The position numbers were made by a program, and so were the translations under genes. 37,890 bases of DNA. Source: Bacteroidales bacterium. GTDB taxonomy: Bacteria; Bacteroidota; Bacteroidia; Bacteroidales; UBA10428. Shown piece by piece: positions 25,161-33,448 of the stretch (its first letter is position 1; each line of letters begins with the position of its first letter). The stretch is taken from positions 1 to 37,890 of the forward strand of contig JAFGSZ010000037.1 of the NCBI GenBank assembly GCA_016934395.1, in the 5' to 3' direction. The notes beneath the pieces were generated by a model, which saw nothing but the letters and a program-made list of their open reading frames with translations, did not search any database and was not told where the DNA came from.

Positions 25161-26684
25161 ATGAGCTGGATACACTATATTTTAATTGCTTCGATATGTT
25201 TAAGTATTTCATACCTGGCATATCTGATCATTTTCAGAAACCAGGGCAATTTTAAGCAGTTGCGGTATTTCTTGTTATCCATTATAATCTTATCAGTGCT
25301 AATGCCTTTTAATGCCTATAAAATAGATAGATTTCCCGGGAATTTGAATAAAACTAATTCATCACAACCTATTGAAAAAACAATCATTGAAAATGTAATA
25401 GTACATTCAGCGCAAACAGATGAAAGCAATCAGAAATCAATGGAATGGATTGGTATTATTAAAGCTGTCTATTTTTTGGTAGCATTCTTTCTGCTGCTCA
25501 GAATACTATTTCAGGTATTCAGTTTGTTGTATTTTTATTTCAGATCAGAAAAAGTAAGAAAAGAAAATTGTATTTTAGTTTACAACAACCGTTATAAGCA
25601 TTCATTTTCATTTTTTAACTGGATTATTATTCCTAATGAAATAGCGGAAAAGGGCGAACACCATACTATAATTACACACGAAAAAATTCATGTTTCACAA
25701 TATCATTCCATCGACTTAATCCTGATTGAACTGCTATCGGCCGTAATGTGGTTTAATCCCCTGGTGTGGAAGATGAAGAATTCTATTCAGCTAGTTCATG
25801 AATTTTTAGCAGATGAAGGAGCACTTGATACCGGCATTGACAGGCTCAGGTACCAGGCGCTCCTCTTAAATCAGGTGGCAGAAGAAAGACTCATCTGCCT
25901 TTCTTCGAGCTTTAACCATTCATTAATTAAAAAACGAATGATCATGATGACTAATCGCAAAATTAATCAGGATACGAAGTTAAAAATTTTGACTTTATTT
26001 CCTATTGCAGCCGTATTGTTTATTACTGTAATACTTATTAATGGTTTTATCCCCCGTACGGCTCGTGCTGCAAGCACTTCATCGGCAATGCTGTCTTTCG
26101 GACCGGACCTAAGGCCAATTAACAACCTTTCCATAAAAGCTGTGGATGATACCACTGCAGGTATAGTGAAAAAAAAGAATGAAAAAACCGTTAAAATTGT
26201 CCACAAAACGAATGCTGATGAAGCAGGTGATTCCACTAAAATTGAATATATCATACAAAAGGAATTGAATTGGGTTGGCCATGATAATTCAGATTCGATA
26301 GTGTTTATCAAAATTCAAAAAGACGGAGATACACTAATCATGAATTCAAATAATATTAACGATGTTTCTGTCGTAAAATATTTCATCGATGAATTACATG
26401 CTAATGATTATGGCCATGTACATACCGATTCAACTACTTCAACCATAATTGATATCGTAGCCGATCATATTGTTATTAAAAATTCTGCTGATGGCAATGA
26501 TACAAAAAAGGTAATATACATAATTGATGGTAAAGAGTGCGCCGATCCTTCTGAACTAGATAATTTGGATTCTGATAAAGTAAAAACAATTAAAATAATT
26601 AAAGACAACGACAAGATAACAGAATATACTACTGAAGATTGTGATGTAATAACTATAATTACCACCAAATCCAAGGAAAAATAA
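25161..26684 (+). CDS. M56-family (BlaR1/MecR1-like) sensor protease with plug-like C-terminus
   Basis: A 507-residue membrane metalloprotease. Helices lie at about 5-25, 36-50 and 99-126. The zinc motif THEKIH gives H173, E174 and H177, followed by LLSAVMWFNPLVWKMKN and the third-ligand region VHEFLADEGAL. A further membrane helix (about 274-294) leads to a roughly 200-residue extracytoplasmic part. It has no penicillin-binding domain; instead the final 58 residues (VIYIIDGKE, then DSDKVKTIKIIKD, ending ITIITTK) resemble a TonB-receptor plug. It should sense an envelope signal and cleave the BlaI repressor. The next gene encodes a TonB receptor. Confidence 0.88.
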   Translation: MSWIHYILIASICLSISYLAYLIIFRNQGNFKQLRYFLLSIIILSVLMPFNAYKIDRFPGNLNKTNSSQPIEKTIIENVIVHSAQTDESNQKSMEWIGIIKAVYFLVAFFLLLRILFQVFSLLYFYFRSEKVRKENCILVYNNRYKHSFSFFNWIIIPNEIAEKGEHHTIITHEKIHVSQYHSIDLILIELLSAVMWFNPLVWKMKNSIQLVHEFLADEGALDTGIDRLRYQALLLNQVAEERLICLSSSFNHSLIKKRMIMMTNRKINQDTKLKILTLFPIAAVLFITVILINGFIPRTARAASTSSAMLSFGPDLRPINNLSIKAVDDTTAGIVKKKNEKTVKIVHKTNADEAGDSTKIEYIIQKELNWVGHDNSDSIVFIKIQKDGDTLIMNSNNINDVSVVKYFIDELHANDYGHVHTDSTTSTIIDIVADHIVIKNSADGNDTKKVIYIIDGKECADPSELDNLDSDKVKTIKIIKDNDKITEYTTEDCDVITIITTKSKEK

Positions 26685-26716
26685 GCCTACAAACCATATT
26701 AAAATATCATTTGCGG

Positions 26717-26744
26717 AACCTGCTATTTTTAGCAGGTTTCTTTA
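26717..26744 (+). terminator. Intrinsic terminator of the BlaI/M56 operon
   Basis: AACCTGCTA (26717-26725) and TAGCAGGTT (26730-26738) form a 9-bp stem with a TTTT loop, followed by TCTTTAT, 32 bases after the M56 stop. Confidence 0.8.
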
Positions 26745-26776
26745 TCTGAAGAAAGCGCCTGCTTTTCTCTTTATAT

Positions 26777-26847
26777 GGCGCAAGCGTCCCAGCTCGTGCC
26801 TTGTATTTAAAATCCGCATGAACATAATCATCCAAGATTAAATACAA
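26777..26847. repeat. Twin-hairpin REP-like element
   Basis: GGCGCAAGC (26777-26785) and GCTCGTGCC (26792-26800) form an imperfect stem around GTCCCA. Immediately after, TTGTATTTAA (26801-26810) pairs perfectly with TTAAATACAA (26838-26847). The GC-rich first hairpin in an AT-rich gap resembles the extragenic palindromes mobilised by REP-associated Y1 transposases, but no transposase is in the window and no second copy was seen. A small structured RNA is an alternative. Confidence 0.5.
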
Positions 26848-26938
26848 CTCATCGGCCTTATTCCTCAACTCATCCTTTTAATTTTTTATTTCAACAGACT
26901 AATTAAGAGATTTGGTTAGAATTTTAATTTATAAACCA

Positions 26939-29071
26939 ATGAAAAAGCTTCTATACTTATTAATCATATCCGCACAGATTAATCTTTCCGCTCAAAATAT
27001 AATTAAAGGCAGGGTTGAAGATCATGAAGGAATACCTTTAACAGGAGCTAATGTTTATATTCAGGGATCATACGAAGGAACGATTTCCGATACGGCAGGT
27101 TTTTTTGTTTTGGATTATAAAGCCGGCGATTCAGACATACTGGTAGTAAGTTATATTGGTTTTGAAACTTACAAGGAAAAATTAGCTCAAAATCAGGATC
27201 AGATTTTCCGTAAAATAATCCTTCATGAAAATGCCCGGCTTGAGGAAGTTGTAATAACGGCCGGCATGTTTGAGGCCGGAGAAAAAAGTCGTGCTGTTCT
27301 GTTGAATCCCATAGAGATAGCAACTACTGCAAGTTCGAACGGGGACGTTTTTGGTGCGCTTAGTTTTTTCCCGGGGGTTCAAAAACAGGGAGAATCTGGA
27401 GAAATTATAGTACGTGGAGGAGATGCATCTGAATCAAAAACCTATATGGATGGTATGCTGGTGTCCTCCCCGTATTCGTCAACCATGCCGGATCTTCCTG
27501 CCCGTGGCCGTTTTTCACCCTTTATGTTTAACGGTGTAATGTTCAGTACGGGTGGATACTCAGCAGAATACGGACAAGCACTGTCTTCGGTTCTTGAGCT
27601 GAAAACTCCGGGACTTTTTGACGAAAGCCTGACCAGTGTGGGCATCATGAATGTAGGTGCAAGTCTCGGGCATACTGAAAGAAACAGCAGGTCGGCATAC
27701 AGTACTGAAATAAATTACAACAATTTATATCCATACTTTTTAATGGCAAAACATGAACTTGACTGGATAAAAGTTCCTCAAAGCCTGGGGGCTAATTTTT
27801 ATTACCGTGTTAAAACCGGAAAAACAGGATTTTTAAAAACCGACATAGTGTACAATAATTCATCGAGTAAACTGGATTACAGCAATTTTGAAAGCACAAT
27901 AAATAAAATAGGGCTTAAAAATCAAAACCTGTTTATTAAAAGTAATTATTCACAGGAACTGGGAGACAACTGGATGATAAAAGCAGGAATTGCAGGTAAT
28001 GTTGATTCGGATAAAAAAGAGCTGGATTTGGATAAACTCAGTGAAAATCTGTTTACTCTGCATTCAAGATTTGGAATAGCAGGATTTATTAATAAATCCC
28101 TAACTTTTAAAACCGGTGGAGAAGTTTACATGTTGAGTTACAAATTTAAATACTCCGATTTTGAAAATAACGAAAGTTATCCTATGGAAGTTCAGGATTT
28201 GCTGTATTCGGGGTATCTTGAAGGTGATATCAAGATGACTAAAAATATAGCGCTACGTGTGGGAGGAAGAGCTGAGCATACAACCTATACATCTGAATCG
28301 AAAGTTTCACCCAGGGTTTCAATGGCCTATAAAACCAGAGACAAAAGCCAGTTTTCATTTGCATGGGGAAAATATTATCAACAAGCCCAACCGGAATACC
28401 TCAAATACACATCAGATCTTACTTTTGAAAATGCCGAACATTTTATACTAAATTATCAGATAGTTTCTGAAAACCGGGTATTCAGGGCAGAAACATATTA
28501 TAAAACCTACAACAACCTGATAACTTATGATCCGGGTGTTTATGAAGAGTTCGAAAATATATCGAACACCGGGGATGGATATGCAAAGGGGATTGATCTT
28601 TTCTGGAAAGACAGCGAGACTTTTAAAAACATGAACTACTGGATTTCCTATTCATTTGTTGACAGCAAACGTAAATATAAAAATTACCCATATGCCGTTA
28701 CTCCCGAATTTGTTGCCCGTCACAACCTTTCGTTAGTATTAAAATACTGGATAGAAACTATTCAGACCCAGGCATGTTTAACCTACAATTATACCAGCGG
28801 AAGGCCCTATAATAATCCTAACCTTCCGGATTATATGTCAGATAAAACCAAAAGCATACATGACCTGAGTGGTAATTTAAGCTATATCACCAATATCTTC
28901 GGGTATTTTACCGTAGTGCATCTCTCGGTAAGTAACATATTTGGTCTGGATAAAATTTATTCATACCGTTATTCCTCTGTCCCTGACGACCAGGGTATTT
29001 ATCATGCATCGCCAATAAAATCAATGATGCAGCGATCAATCATTCTTGGAGTGTTCATTTCAATTAAATAA
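26939..29071 (+). CDS. TonB-dependent outer-membrane receptor
   Basis: A 710-residue receptor from the ATG at 26939 (the open frame reaches back to a TTG at 26912, but MKKLLYLLIISAQINLSAQ is a proper signal peptide). The mature N-terminus is a carboxypeptidase-regulatory-like domain (IIKGRVEDHEGIPLTGANVYIQGSYEGTISDTAGFF), then the plug domain (FPGVQKQGESGEIIVRGGDASESKTYMDGMLV) and a beta-barrel. It imports a large or scarce nutrient such as a siderophore, vitamin or glycan. It is shorter than SusC proteins and has no SusD next to it, so glycan uptake is less likely. A periplasmic protein gene follows 20 bases downstream. Confidence 0.9.
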   Translation: MKKLLYLLIISAQINLSAQNIIKGRVEDHEGIPLTGANVYIQGSYEGTISDTAGFFVLDYKAGDSDILVVSYIGFETYKEKLAQNQDQIFRKIILHENARLEEVVITAGMFEAGEKSRAVLLNPIEIATTASSNGDVFGALSFFPGVQKQGESGEIIVRGGDASESKTYMDGMLVSSPYSSTMPDLPARGRFSPFMFNGVMFSTGGYSAEYGQALSSVLELKTPGLFDESLTSVGIMNVGASLGHTERNSRSAYSTEINYNNLYPYFLMAKHELDWIKVPQSLGANFYYRVKTGKTGFLKTDIVYNNSSSKLDYSNFESTINKIGLKNQNLFIKSNYSQELGDNWMIKAGIAGNVDSDKKELDLDKLSENLFTLHSRFGIAGFINKSLTFKTGGEVYMLSYKFKYSDFENNESYPMEVQDLLYSGYLEGDIKMTKNIALRVGGRAEHTTYTSESKVSPRVSMAYKTRDKSQFSFAWGKYYQQAQPEYLKYTSDLTFENAEHFILNYQIVSENRVFRAETYYKTYNNLITYDPGVYEEFENISNTGDGYAKGIDLFWKDSETFKNMNYWISYSFVDSKRKYKNYPYAVTPEFVARHNLSLVLKYWIETIQTQACLTYNYTSGRPYNNPNLPDYMSDKTKSIHDLSGNLSYITNIFGYFTVVHLSVSNIFGLDKIYSYRYSSVPDDQGIYHASPIKSMMQRSIILGVFISIK

Positions 29072-29091
29072 ACCATATAAACCATATTATT

Positions 29092-29733
29092 ATGAAAACA
29101 ATGAGTTTAATTTTAGCACTGGCCGTTACAGGAACCTTAGCCTGGAGTCAGCCAAATTTTGAAGCAGCAATGGGCTCTGCCCTGGCTGATTTTGGAAAGG
29201 CACAAAGTCTTGAAGATATGAAAACATCAGCAGCCAGATTCGAACGTATTGCTGCTGCCGAACCTGAAGAATGGCTGCCCGGATATTACTCTTCAATGAT
29301 TTATTGCCTGCTAGCATTCAAAACAATGGATGTTAAAGAGAAGCAAAATTATATTGATCTTGCCCAGAAGCAAATTGATGCTGCACTAAAGATTACAGAT
29401 AAAGAATCGGAACTTCATACCATGCAGGGTATGATATATCAGGCTGTTATCGGACTTGATCCGATGAATAACGGGGCACTTTATTCTGGTAAAGCTTCAG
29501 GATGTTTTGGCCTTGCAAGAAAGCTTGATCCTAAAAATCCCCGTCCAGTTTATTTAGAGGGACTCTCGGTATTGAACACCCCGGAACAATTCGGAGGAGG
29601 TAAAACCGCCGCACTTCCTTTACTGGAAAAAGCTGCAGGTCTGTTTAAAAACTTCGAGCCCAAAAGTGAGATTTATCCAAATTGGGGCAAAGAAGATTGT
29701 GAAAAACAATTATTGGCGTGTAAACCCGAATAA
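29092..29733 (+). CDS. Exported protein of unknown function, helical repeat-like
   Basis: A 213-residue protein with a signal peptide (MKTMSLILALAVTGTLAWSQ). The mature part is helical with a spacing like tetratricopeptide repeats: DMKTSAARFERIAAAEPEEWLPGYYSSMIYCLLAFKTM, IDLAQKQIDAALKITDKESELHTMQGMIYQAVIGL and ASGCFGLARKLDPKNPRPVYLEGLSVL. It is therefore probably a periplasmic or surface scaffold binding a partner. It lies 20 bases after the TonB receptor and before a terminator, suggesting a two-gene unit. No precise function is known to me. Confidence 0.8.
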   Translation: MKTMSLILALAVTGTLAWSQPNFEAAMGSALADFGKAQSLEDMKTSAARFERIAAAEPEEWLPGYYSSMIYCLLAFKTMDVKEKQNYIDLAQKQIDAALKITDKESELHTMQGMIYQAVIGLDPMNNGALYSGKASGCFGLARKLDPKNPRPVYLEGLSVLNTPEQFGGGKTAALPLLEKAAGLFKNFEPKSEIYPNWGKEDCEKQLLACKPE

Positions 29734-29746
29734 AATATTAGAGGAT

Positions 29747-29775
29747 AAATCTGCAGAAATGCAGATTTTTCTCTT
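29747..29775 (+). terminator. Intrinsic terminator after the TonB-receptor unit
   Basis: AAATCTGCA (29747-29755) and TGCAGATTT (29760-29768) form a 9-bp stem with a GAAA tetraloop, followed by TTCTCTTATTTT. Confidence 0.85.
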
Positions 29776-29812
29776 ATTTTGATAGTTGTATACTTTTAGT
29801 ATTCCAGTAATT

Positions 29813-30859
29813 ATGAAAAGAAAAATTGCGTTAAAACAGGTCGGAATGTTCATTTTTATGGTTTTTGGCCTCCTGATAGTTTCCGCATTATTGAGTCTTA
29901 TTTTTTCCGGGTTCAGATGGTTTTCTTCATTCCAGAGTTTTGTAAACCGCACGGCTTATGGATTTATTATAGGACTGTGTTTTGGGATTGGAAATTGGAT
30001 ACTGGGGGTAAATACCGGCAAGCGATTAAACTGGAGTAAAAATCCTAAAAAAGCCAATATGATCAGCTTGCTGTCATTTATTTTTTATGGCATTTCGGTG
30101 AGTTTGGCTGTACCTTATTTTTTTAGTGTATACGTTTGGAGATTATCCGGAGACTTAATTTACACACATGTTATCAATAATGCTTTTGTTGCCATTACCG
30201 TAGACCTGATTATAATATCCATATATTATTCTCAATATCTGGTACATTTTTGGGGGAAAACCATTCAAAAAACAGAAGAACTTAAACGAGAAAATTTACT
30301 GGCCAAATACGAGGCGCTTAAAAACCAGGTGAACCCGCACTTTTTGTTTAACAGCCTGAATACGCTAAGCGGATTGGTGGAGCAACATCCCGAAAAGGCA
30401 CCCGAGTTTATAAAAAAATTATCGGATATTTACCGTTACGTGCTGGAACAGAGAGAAAAGGAACTTACTCCACTCGAAAATGAACTTCAGTTTGTAAAAA
30501 ACTTTTTTTATCTCTTAAAAATCCGGTTTGGAAATGGAATCCATCTGAACCAGAATATTTCGGATTCACAGGATATTCAAATTGCACCCTTGGGACTTCA
30601 AATGCTGGTAGAAAATGCCATTAAGCATAATGTTATATCAGATGAAAAGCAATTAAGCATAAACCTGGAATTAGAGGATGGCTATATCGTGGTAAGAAAT
30701 AATATATTGAAAAAATCCAGTTCCATCTCAAGCAATCCCGTAGGATTGGAAAACCTGAAAAGCAGGTACACTTACCTCACCGGTAAACCGGTTATTGTTA
30801 ATGTAACCGAGTACTATTTTGAAGTAAAACTGCCTATACTAAAAACGGTTGAAGTATGA
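29813..30859 (+). CDS. LytS-type sensor histidine kinase
   Basis: A 348-residue inner-membrane kinase from the ATG at 29813 (the frame extends to a TTG nine codons earlier). Four hydrophobic segments at the N-terminus (about 10-32, 45-66, 84-106 and 125-142) form the sensor. A linker helix leads to the His-kinase domain with KYEALKNQVNPHFLFNSLNTL, phosphorylated at H176, and the ATPase part has MLVENAIKHN and PVGLENLKSRY. Its stop overlaps the LytTR regulator's start by four bases (ATGA). The signal is not apparent. The preceding terminator suggests separate transcription from the TonB unit. Confidence 0.94.
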   Translation: MKRKIALKQVGMFIFMVFGLLIVSALLSLIFSGFRWFSSFQSFVNRTAYGFIIGLCFGIGNWILGVNTGKRLNWSKNPKKANMISLLSFIFYGISVSLAVPYFFSVYVWRLSGDLIYTHVINNAFVAITVDLIIISIYYSQYLVHFWGKTIQKTEELKRENLLAKYEALKNQVNPHFLFNSLNTLSGLVEQHPEKAPEFIKKLSDIYRYVLEQREKELTPLENELQFVKNFFYLLKIRFGNGIHLNQNISDSQDIQIAPLGLQMLVENAIKHNVISDEKQLSINLELEDGYIVVRNNILKKSSSISSNPVGLENLKSRYTYLTGKPVIVNVTEYYFEVKLPILKTVEV

Positions 30860-31608
30860 AATGCCTAGTTATTGAAGATGAAAAAGTAGCTGCTGAAAGG
30901 TTGTGCAACCTCATTTCAACCTATGATCCTTCCATTGATATCTTAGAAATTATCCAATCGGTTGAAAAATCAGTATCATGGTTTAATAATCACGCCCTGC
31001 CCGATTTGATATTTATGGACATTCAACTGGCCGACGGATTAAGTTTTGAAATATTTGAACAGGCAGAAGTAACGTCTCCTGTAATTTTTACTACTGCATA
31101 TGACGAGTATGCCTTGCGGGCGTTTAAAGTAAATAGTATCGATTACCTGCTAAAACCTATAGACCTGGCTGAACTAGGAAATGCAATTAAAAAATTTAAA
31201 GAAAAAAATCAATCCCTGGTTTACCCTCAACATGTTTTCGAAAATATTCTGCACACGCTTACTAAAAGTTATAAAAACAAGTTTATGGTTAAAGTGGGTG
31301 AGCGTTTAAAAGTTTTTACAACAGATAACATTCAGTGTTTTTATAGTATGGAAAAATCTGTTTTCCTGCAAAACAGGCAGGGAAGAGATTATGATATAAA
31401 TTATACCCTGGACCAGCTTGAAGAATTACTTGATCCGTCCATTTTTTTCAGGATTAACCGGAAATATATTCTTGCATTTTCAGCCATTAAAGAAATTATG
31501 AGTTACTCAAACAGCAGGTTGTTCATTAAAATGGAAAACAATGCTTCAGATGATCTGATTGTAAGCCGTGAAAGAGTTCAGGAATTTAAAAAGTGGCTAG
31601 AAAGCTGA
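30856..31608 (+). CDS. LytTR-family response regulator
   Basis: A 250-residue cytoplasmic regulator. The receiver domain (1-120) has the acidic pocket IEDE, the phosphoacceptor D55 in FMDIQLADG, and FTTAYDEYALRAFKVNSIDYLLKPI. The C-terminal LytTR DNA-binding domain (about 145-250) shows FMVKVGERLKVFTTDNIQCFYS, FFRINRKYILAFSAI and VSRERVQEFKKWL. It is the partner of the overlapping LytS kinase. Targets are not visible; nearby envelope genes are candidates by position only. Confidence 0.95.
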   Translation: MKCLVIEDEKVAAERLCNLISTYDPSIDILEIIQSVEKSVSWFNNHALPDLIFMDIQLADGLSFEIFEQAEVTSPVIFTTAYDEYALRAFKVNSIDYLLKPIDLAELGNAIKKFKEKNQSLVYPQHVFENILHTLTKSYKNKFMVKVGERLKVFTTDNIQCFYSMEKSVFLQNRQGRDYDINYTLDQLEELLDPSIFFRINRKYILAFSAIKEIMSYSNSRLFIKMENNASDDLIVSRERVQEFKKWLES

Positions 31609-31728
31609 TTTACTTTTAATTGTTCTAATTTTCCTATATCGGATTACTTTCTATAAACGATTAAACATCTTACTTGATCACTTGATTCAATTCGAATCAG
31701 TTTTAATTCATAAAAAATATTTCTAATA

Positions 31729-32307
31729 TTGCTCAACATAAAATTATTGATATTGAAAAAACAGAAAGACAAACTCATTGAAATCTCCAAACCCGGGGAT
31801 ATTTTAAAACCCTACCGAAATACACCTATTGGTTTGCTGCTGGAATACCATAATCTAAACAGATCCCTTGATGATTATTCAACTGCACAACTCCTGGTGG
31901 GCATGTGTATGGATAACAGAAAACACCTTCATATTCCTGATAACTTTGCTTTTATAATACGTACCGGCGGGGCAAATTTGCGCTACAGTGAGTTTAAGGT
32001 ATCTTATGCTATTTCGGTTGGAGGTGTACGACATATTGCTCTTATTGCGCATAGCAACTGCGGCATGGTAAACCTTATTTCCCGGAAGAATATATTTATT
32101 AACGGACTTGTTGAAGAGGCAGGCTGGGATAAAGATACAGCCGAAGACCATTTTGCACACTTTGCTCCCATGTTTGAAATTGGAAATGAAATTGATTTTA
32201 TATTGAGCGAGGCCAAACGGCTCAGACTCCGTTATCCCAGAATTAGTGTAGCGCCAATGTATTATAAGGTGGAAGATAACCGGCTTTATCTGATTAAGGA
32301 AGAATAA
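31729..32307 (+). CDS. Beta-class carbonic anhydrase-like protein
   Basis: A 192-residue protein with the beta-carbonic anhydrase ligand pattern: C60 and D62 in CMDNR, H108 and C111 in AHSNCGM, plus IIRTGGANLRYSE. So the zinc site and the Asp-Arg dyad appear intact, and conversion of CO2 to bicarbonate is plausible, although the C-terminal part is short and divergent (SVAPMYYKVEDNRLYLI). No ATG occurs before the zinc motif, so translation must begin at a TTG (31729, 31747 or 31753); the first is used here with low certainty. It is preceded by about 120 bases without a promoter match. Confidence 0.75.
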   Translation: MLNIKLLILKKQKDKLIEISKPGDILKPYRNTPIGLLLEYHNLNRSLDDYSTAQLLVGMCMDNRKHLHIPDNFAFIIRTGGANLRYSEFKVSYAISVGGVRHIALIAHSNCGMVNLISRKNIFINGLVEEAGWDKDTAEDHFAHFAPMFEIGNEIDFILSEAKRLRLRYPRISVAPMYYKVEDNRLYLIKEE

Positions 32308-32533
32308 TTTTTTAAATAATTCCGTTGGATTTTGAGAATATAAAAAAGCATTTCATCCGGTAATCCATCCGTTAAAAATTATTTCCTACTAATGGATGTT
32401 AACGAAAAAATAATACTTGTGAAAAACGAAATAAATAGGTTTTTATAATATTTTATAAATTTTCCATTAACTTGAATTCTTCAGAGTATATTTTTTTAGA
32501 AATTGATATTTAATATAACATAGTAGTTTTGTA

Positions 32534-32938
32534 ATGGGCCAAAAGTTGGAATTGGAACAAATTAGCGAAAAGGAATTTCGAGTAGGAGAAACAAGGATTA
32601 TATTACTTACTAACAATATCCTCTATATAGAAGCAGTAGGTGAACAGACAGACGAACATGCAGCAGTAATACGAAAAAATTACAAAACGATCTATTCCCT
32701 TTTTCCGGGAAAAGTTAAACAGCTGGTAAATCTTAACCAATCGGGTAAAAGTTCGCCTGCCGCAAGAGTAATTTATAAAGAAATGAACGAGTATGAACTC
32801 ACGGAAAAGGTTGCCGTTTTCGGAATGCATCCTGTAGCTAGAGTTTTAGCAGCTTTTGTTACGAGTGTTACATCCACAAAAAACATCAAATTTTTTTCTA
32901 CAGAAGAGGAAGCTTTATTGTGGTTAAAAAAGAATTGA
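32534..32938 (+). CDS. STAS-like small protein of unknown function
   Basis: A 134-residue cytoplasmic protein with alternating strands and helices (TRIILLTNNILYIEAVGE, KVKQLVNLNQSGKSSPAARVIYKEM, KVAVFGMHPVARVLAAFVTSV, STEEEALLWLKKN). This resembles SpoIIAA/STAS-like proteins found in many Bacteroidota; the phosphorylatable serine of anti-sigma antagonists is not clear. A -7 box (TAGTTTTG, 32524-32531, with TTG 18 bases upstream) lies only two bases before the ATG, so transcription would start inside the gene unless another start or promoter is used. The function is unknown. Confidence 0.65.
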   Translation: MGQKLELEQISEKEFRVGETRIILLTNNILYIEAVGEQTDEHAAVIRKNYKTIYSLFPGKVKQLVNLNQSGKSSPAARVIYKEMNEYELTEKVAVFGMHPVARVLAAFVTSVTSTKNIKFFSTEEEALLWLKKN

Positions 32939-33448
32939 AATACAATTAAATCCGGTCCATTTTATAAATAATACCCTATCATTAATTTTCTAAGGATTGT
33001 ATAATCTTGTTTCCCCAATTTTTCAACTTTTCTTTTGGAAAATATTAAATGAAATGCAGATATAAAAATTTATACTTTATCGGGTTATCATCAGAATTAA
33101 TTTGGTGAACATCATCAATTTTCAATAACAAACAAGTATCTGCTGGATATTGGAAGAGCTACCCACAAGTATGGGTTGATAAAATATGTTCCGAATTCAG
33201 GTTAAATTTTATACATTTAAAATTTATACGAGTTTAATCTGGTACATTAAGCTATTTATGCAATACCGTTTTGATATGATCGTTATTATTAATAAGTATT
33301 TCAAAAACGGTATTAATTTGTATCCCGGTATACAGGGATTTGGAAAATGGAAATTTGAAGGATAAAGCGGAACTAACTTGTCTGACCCTATAAAAGAGTG
33401 TTATTCTATAATTCAGAATATTTAATTCGTTATTTTATTTTTTCTCCT
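32939..33448. other. Intergenic region with inverted repeats upstream of the PorV-like gene
   Basis: About 510 bases without a credible gene. It holds an 11-bp perfect inverted repeat (AATACCGTTTT at 33262-33272 with AAAACGGTATT at 33304-33314) and a 6-bp one (TATTCT/AGAATA, 33402-33420) just ahead of the PorV-like gene. No TAnnTTTG box was found near 33449. Confidence 0.45.
33262..33314. repeat. 11-bp inverted repeat upstream of the PorV-like gene
   Basis: AATACCGTTTT and AAAACGGTATT are exact complements separated by 31 bases. There is no T-run after it; it could be an operator pair or the base of a larger RNA fold. Confidence 0.5.

Noticed and set aside
24785-26684. BlaI/M56 pair considered as a beta-lactam resistance system
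   Set aside because: No beta-lactamase or penicillin-binding domain is present in or near the pair.
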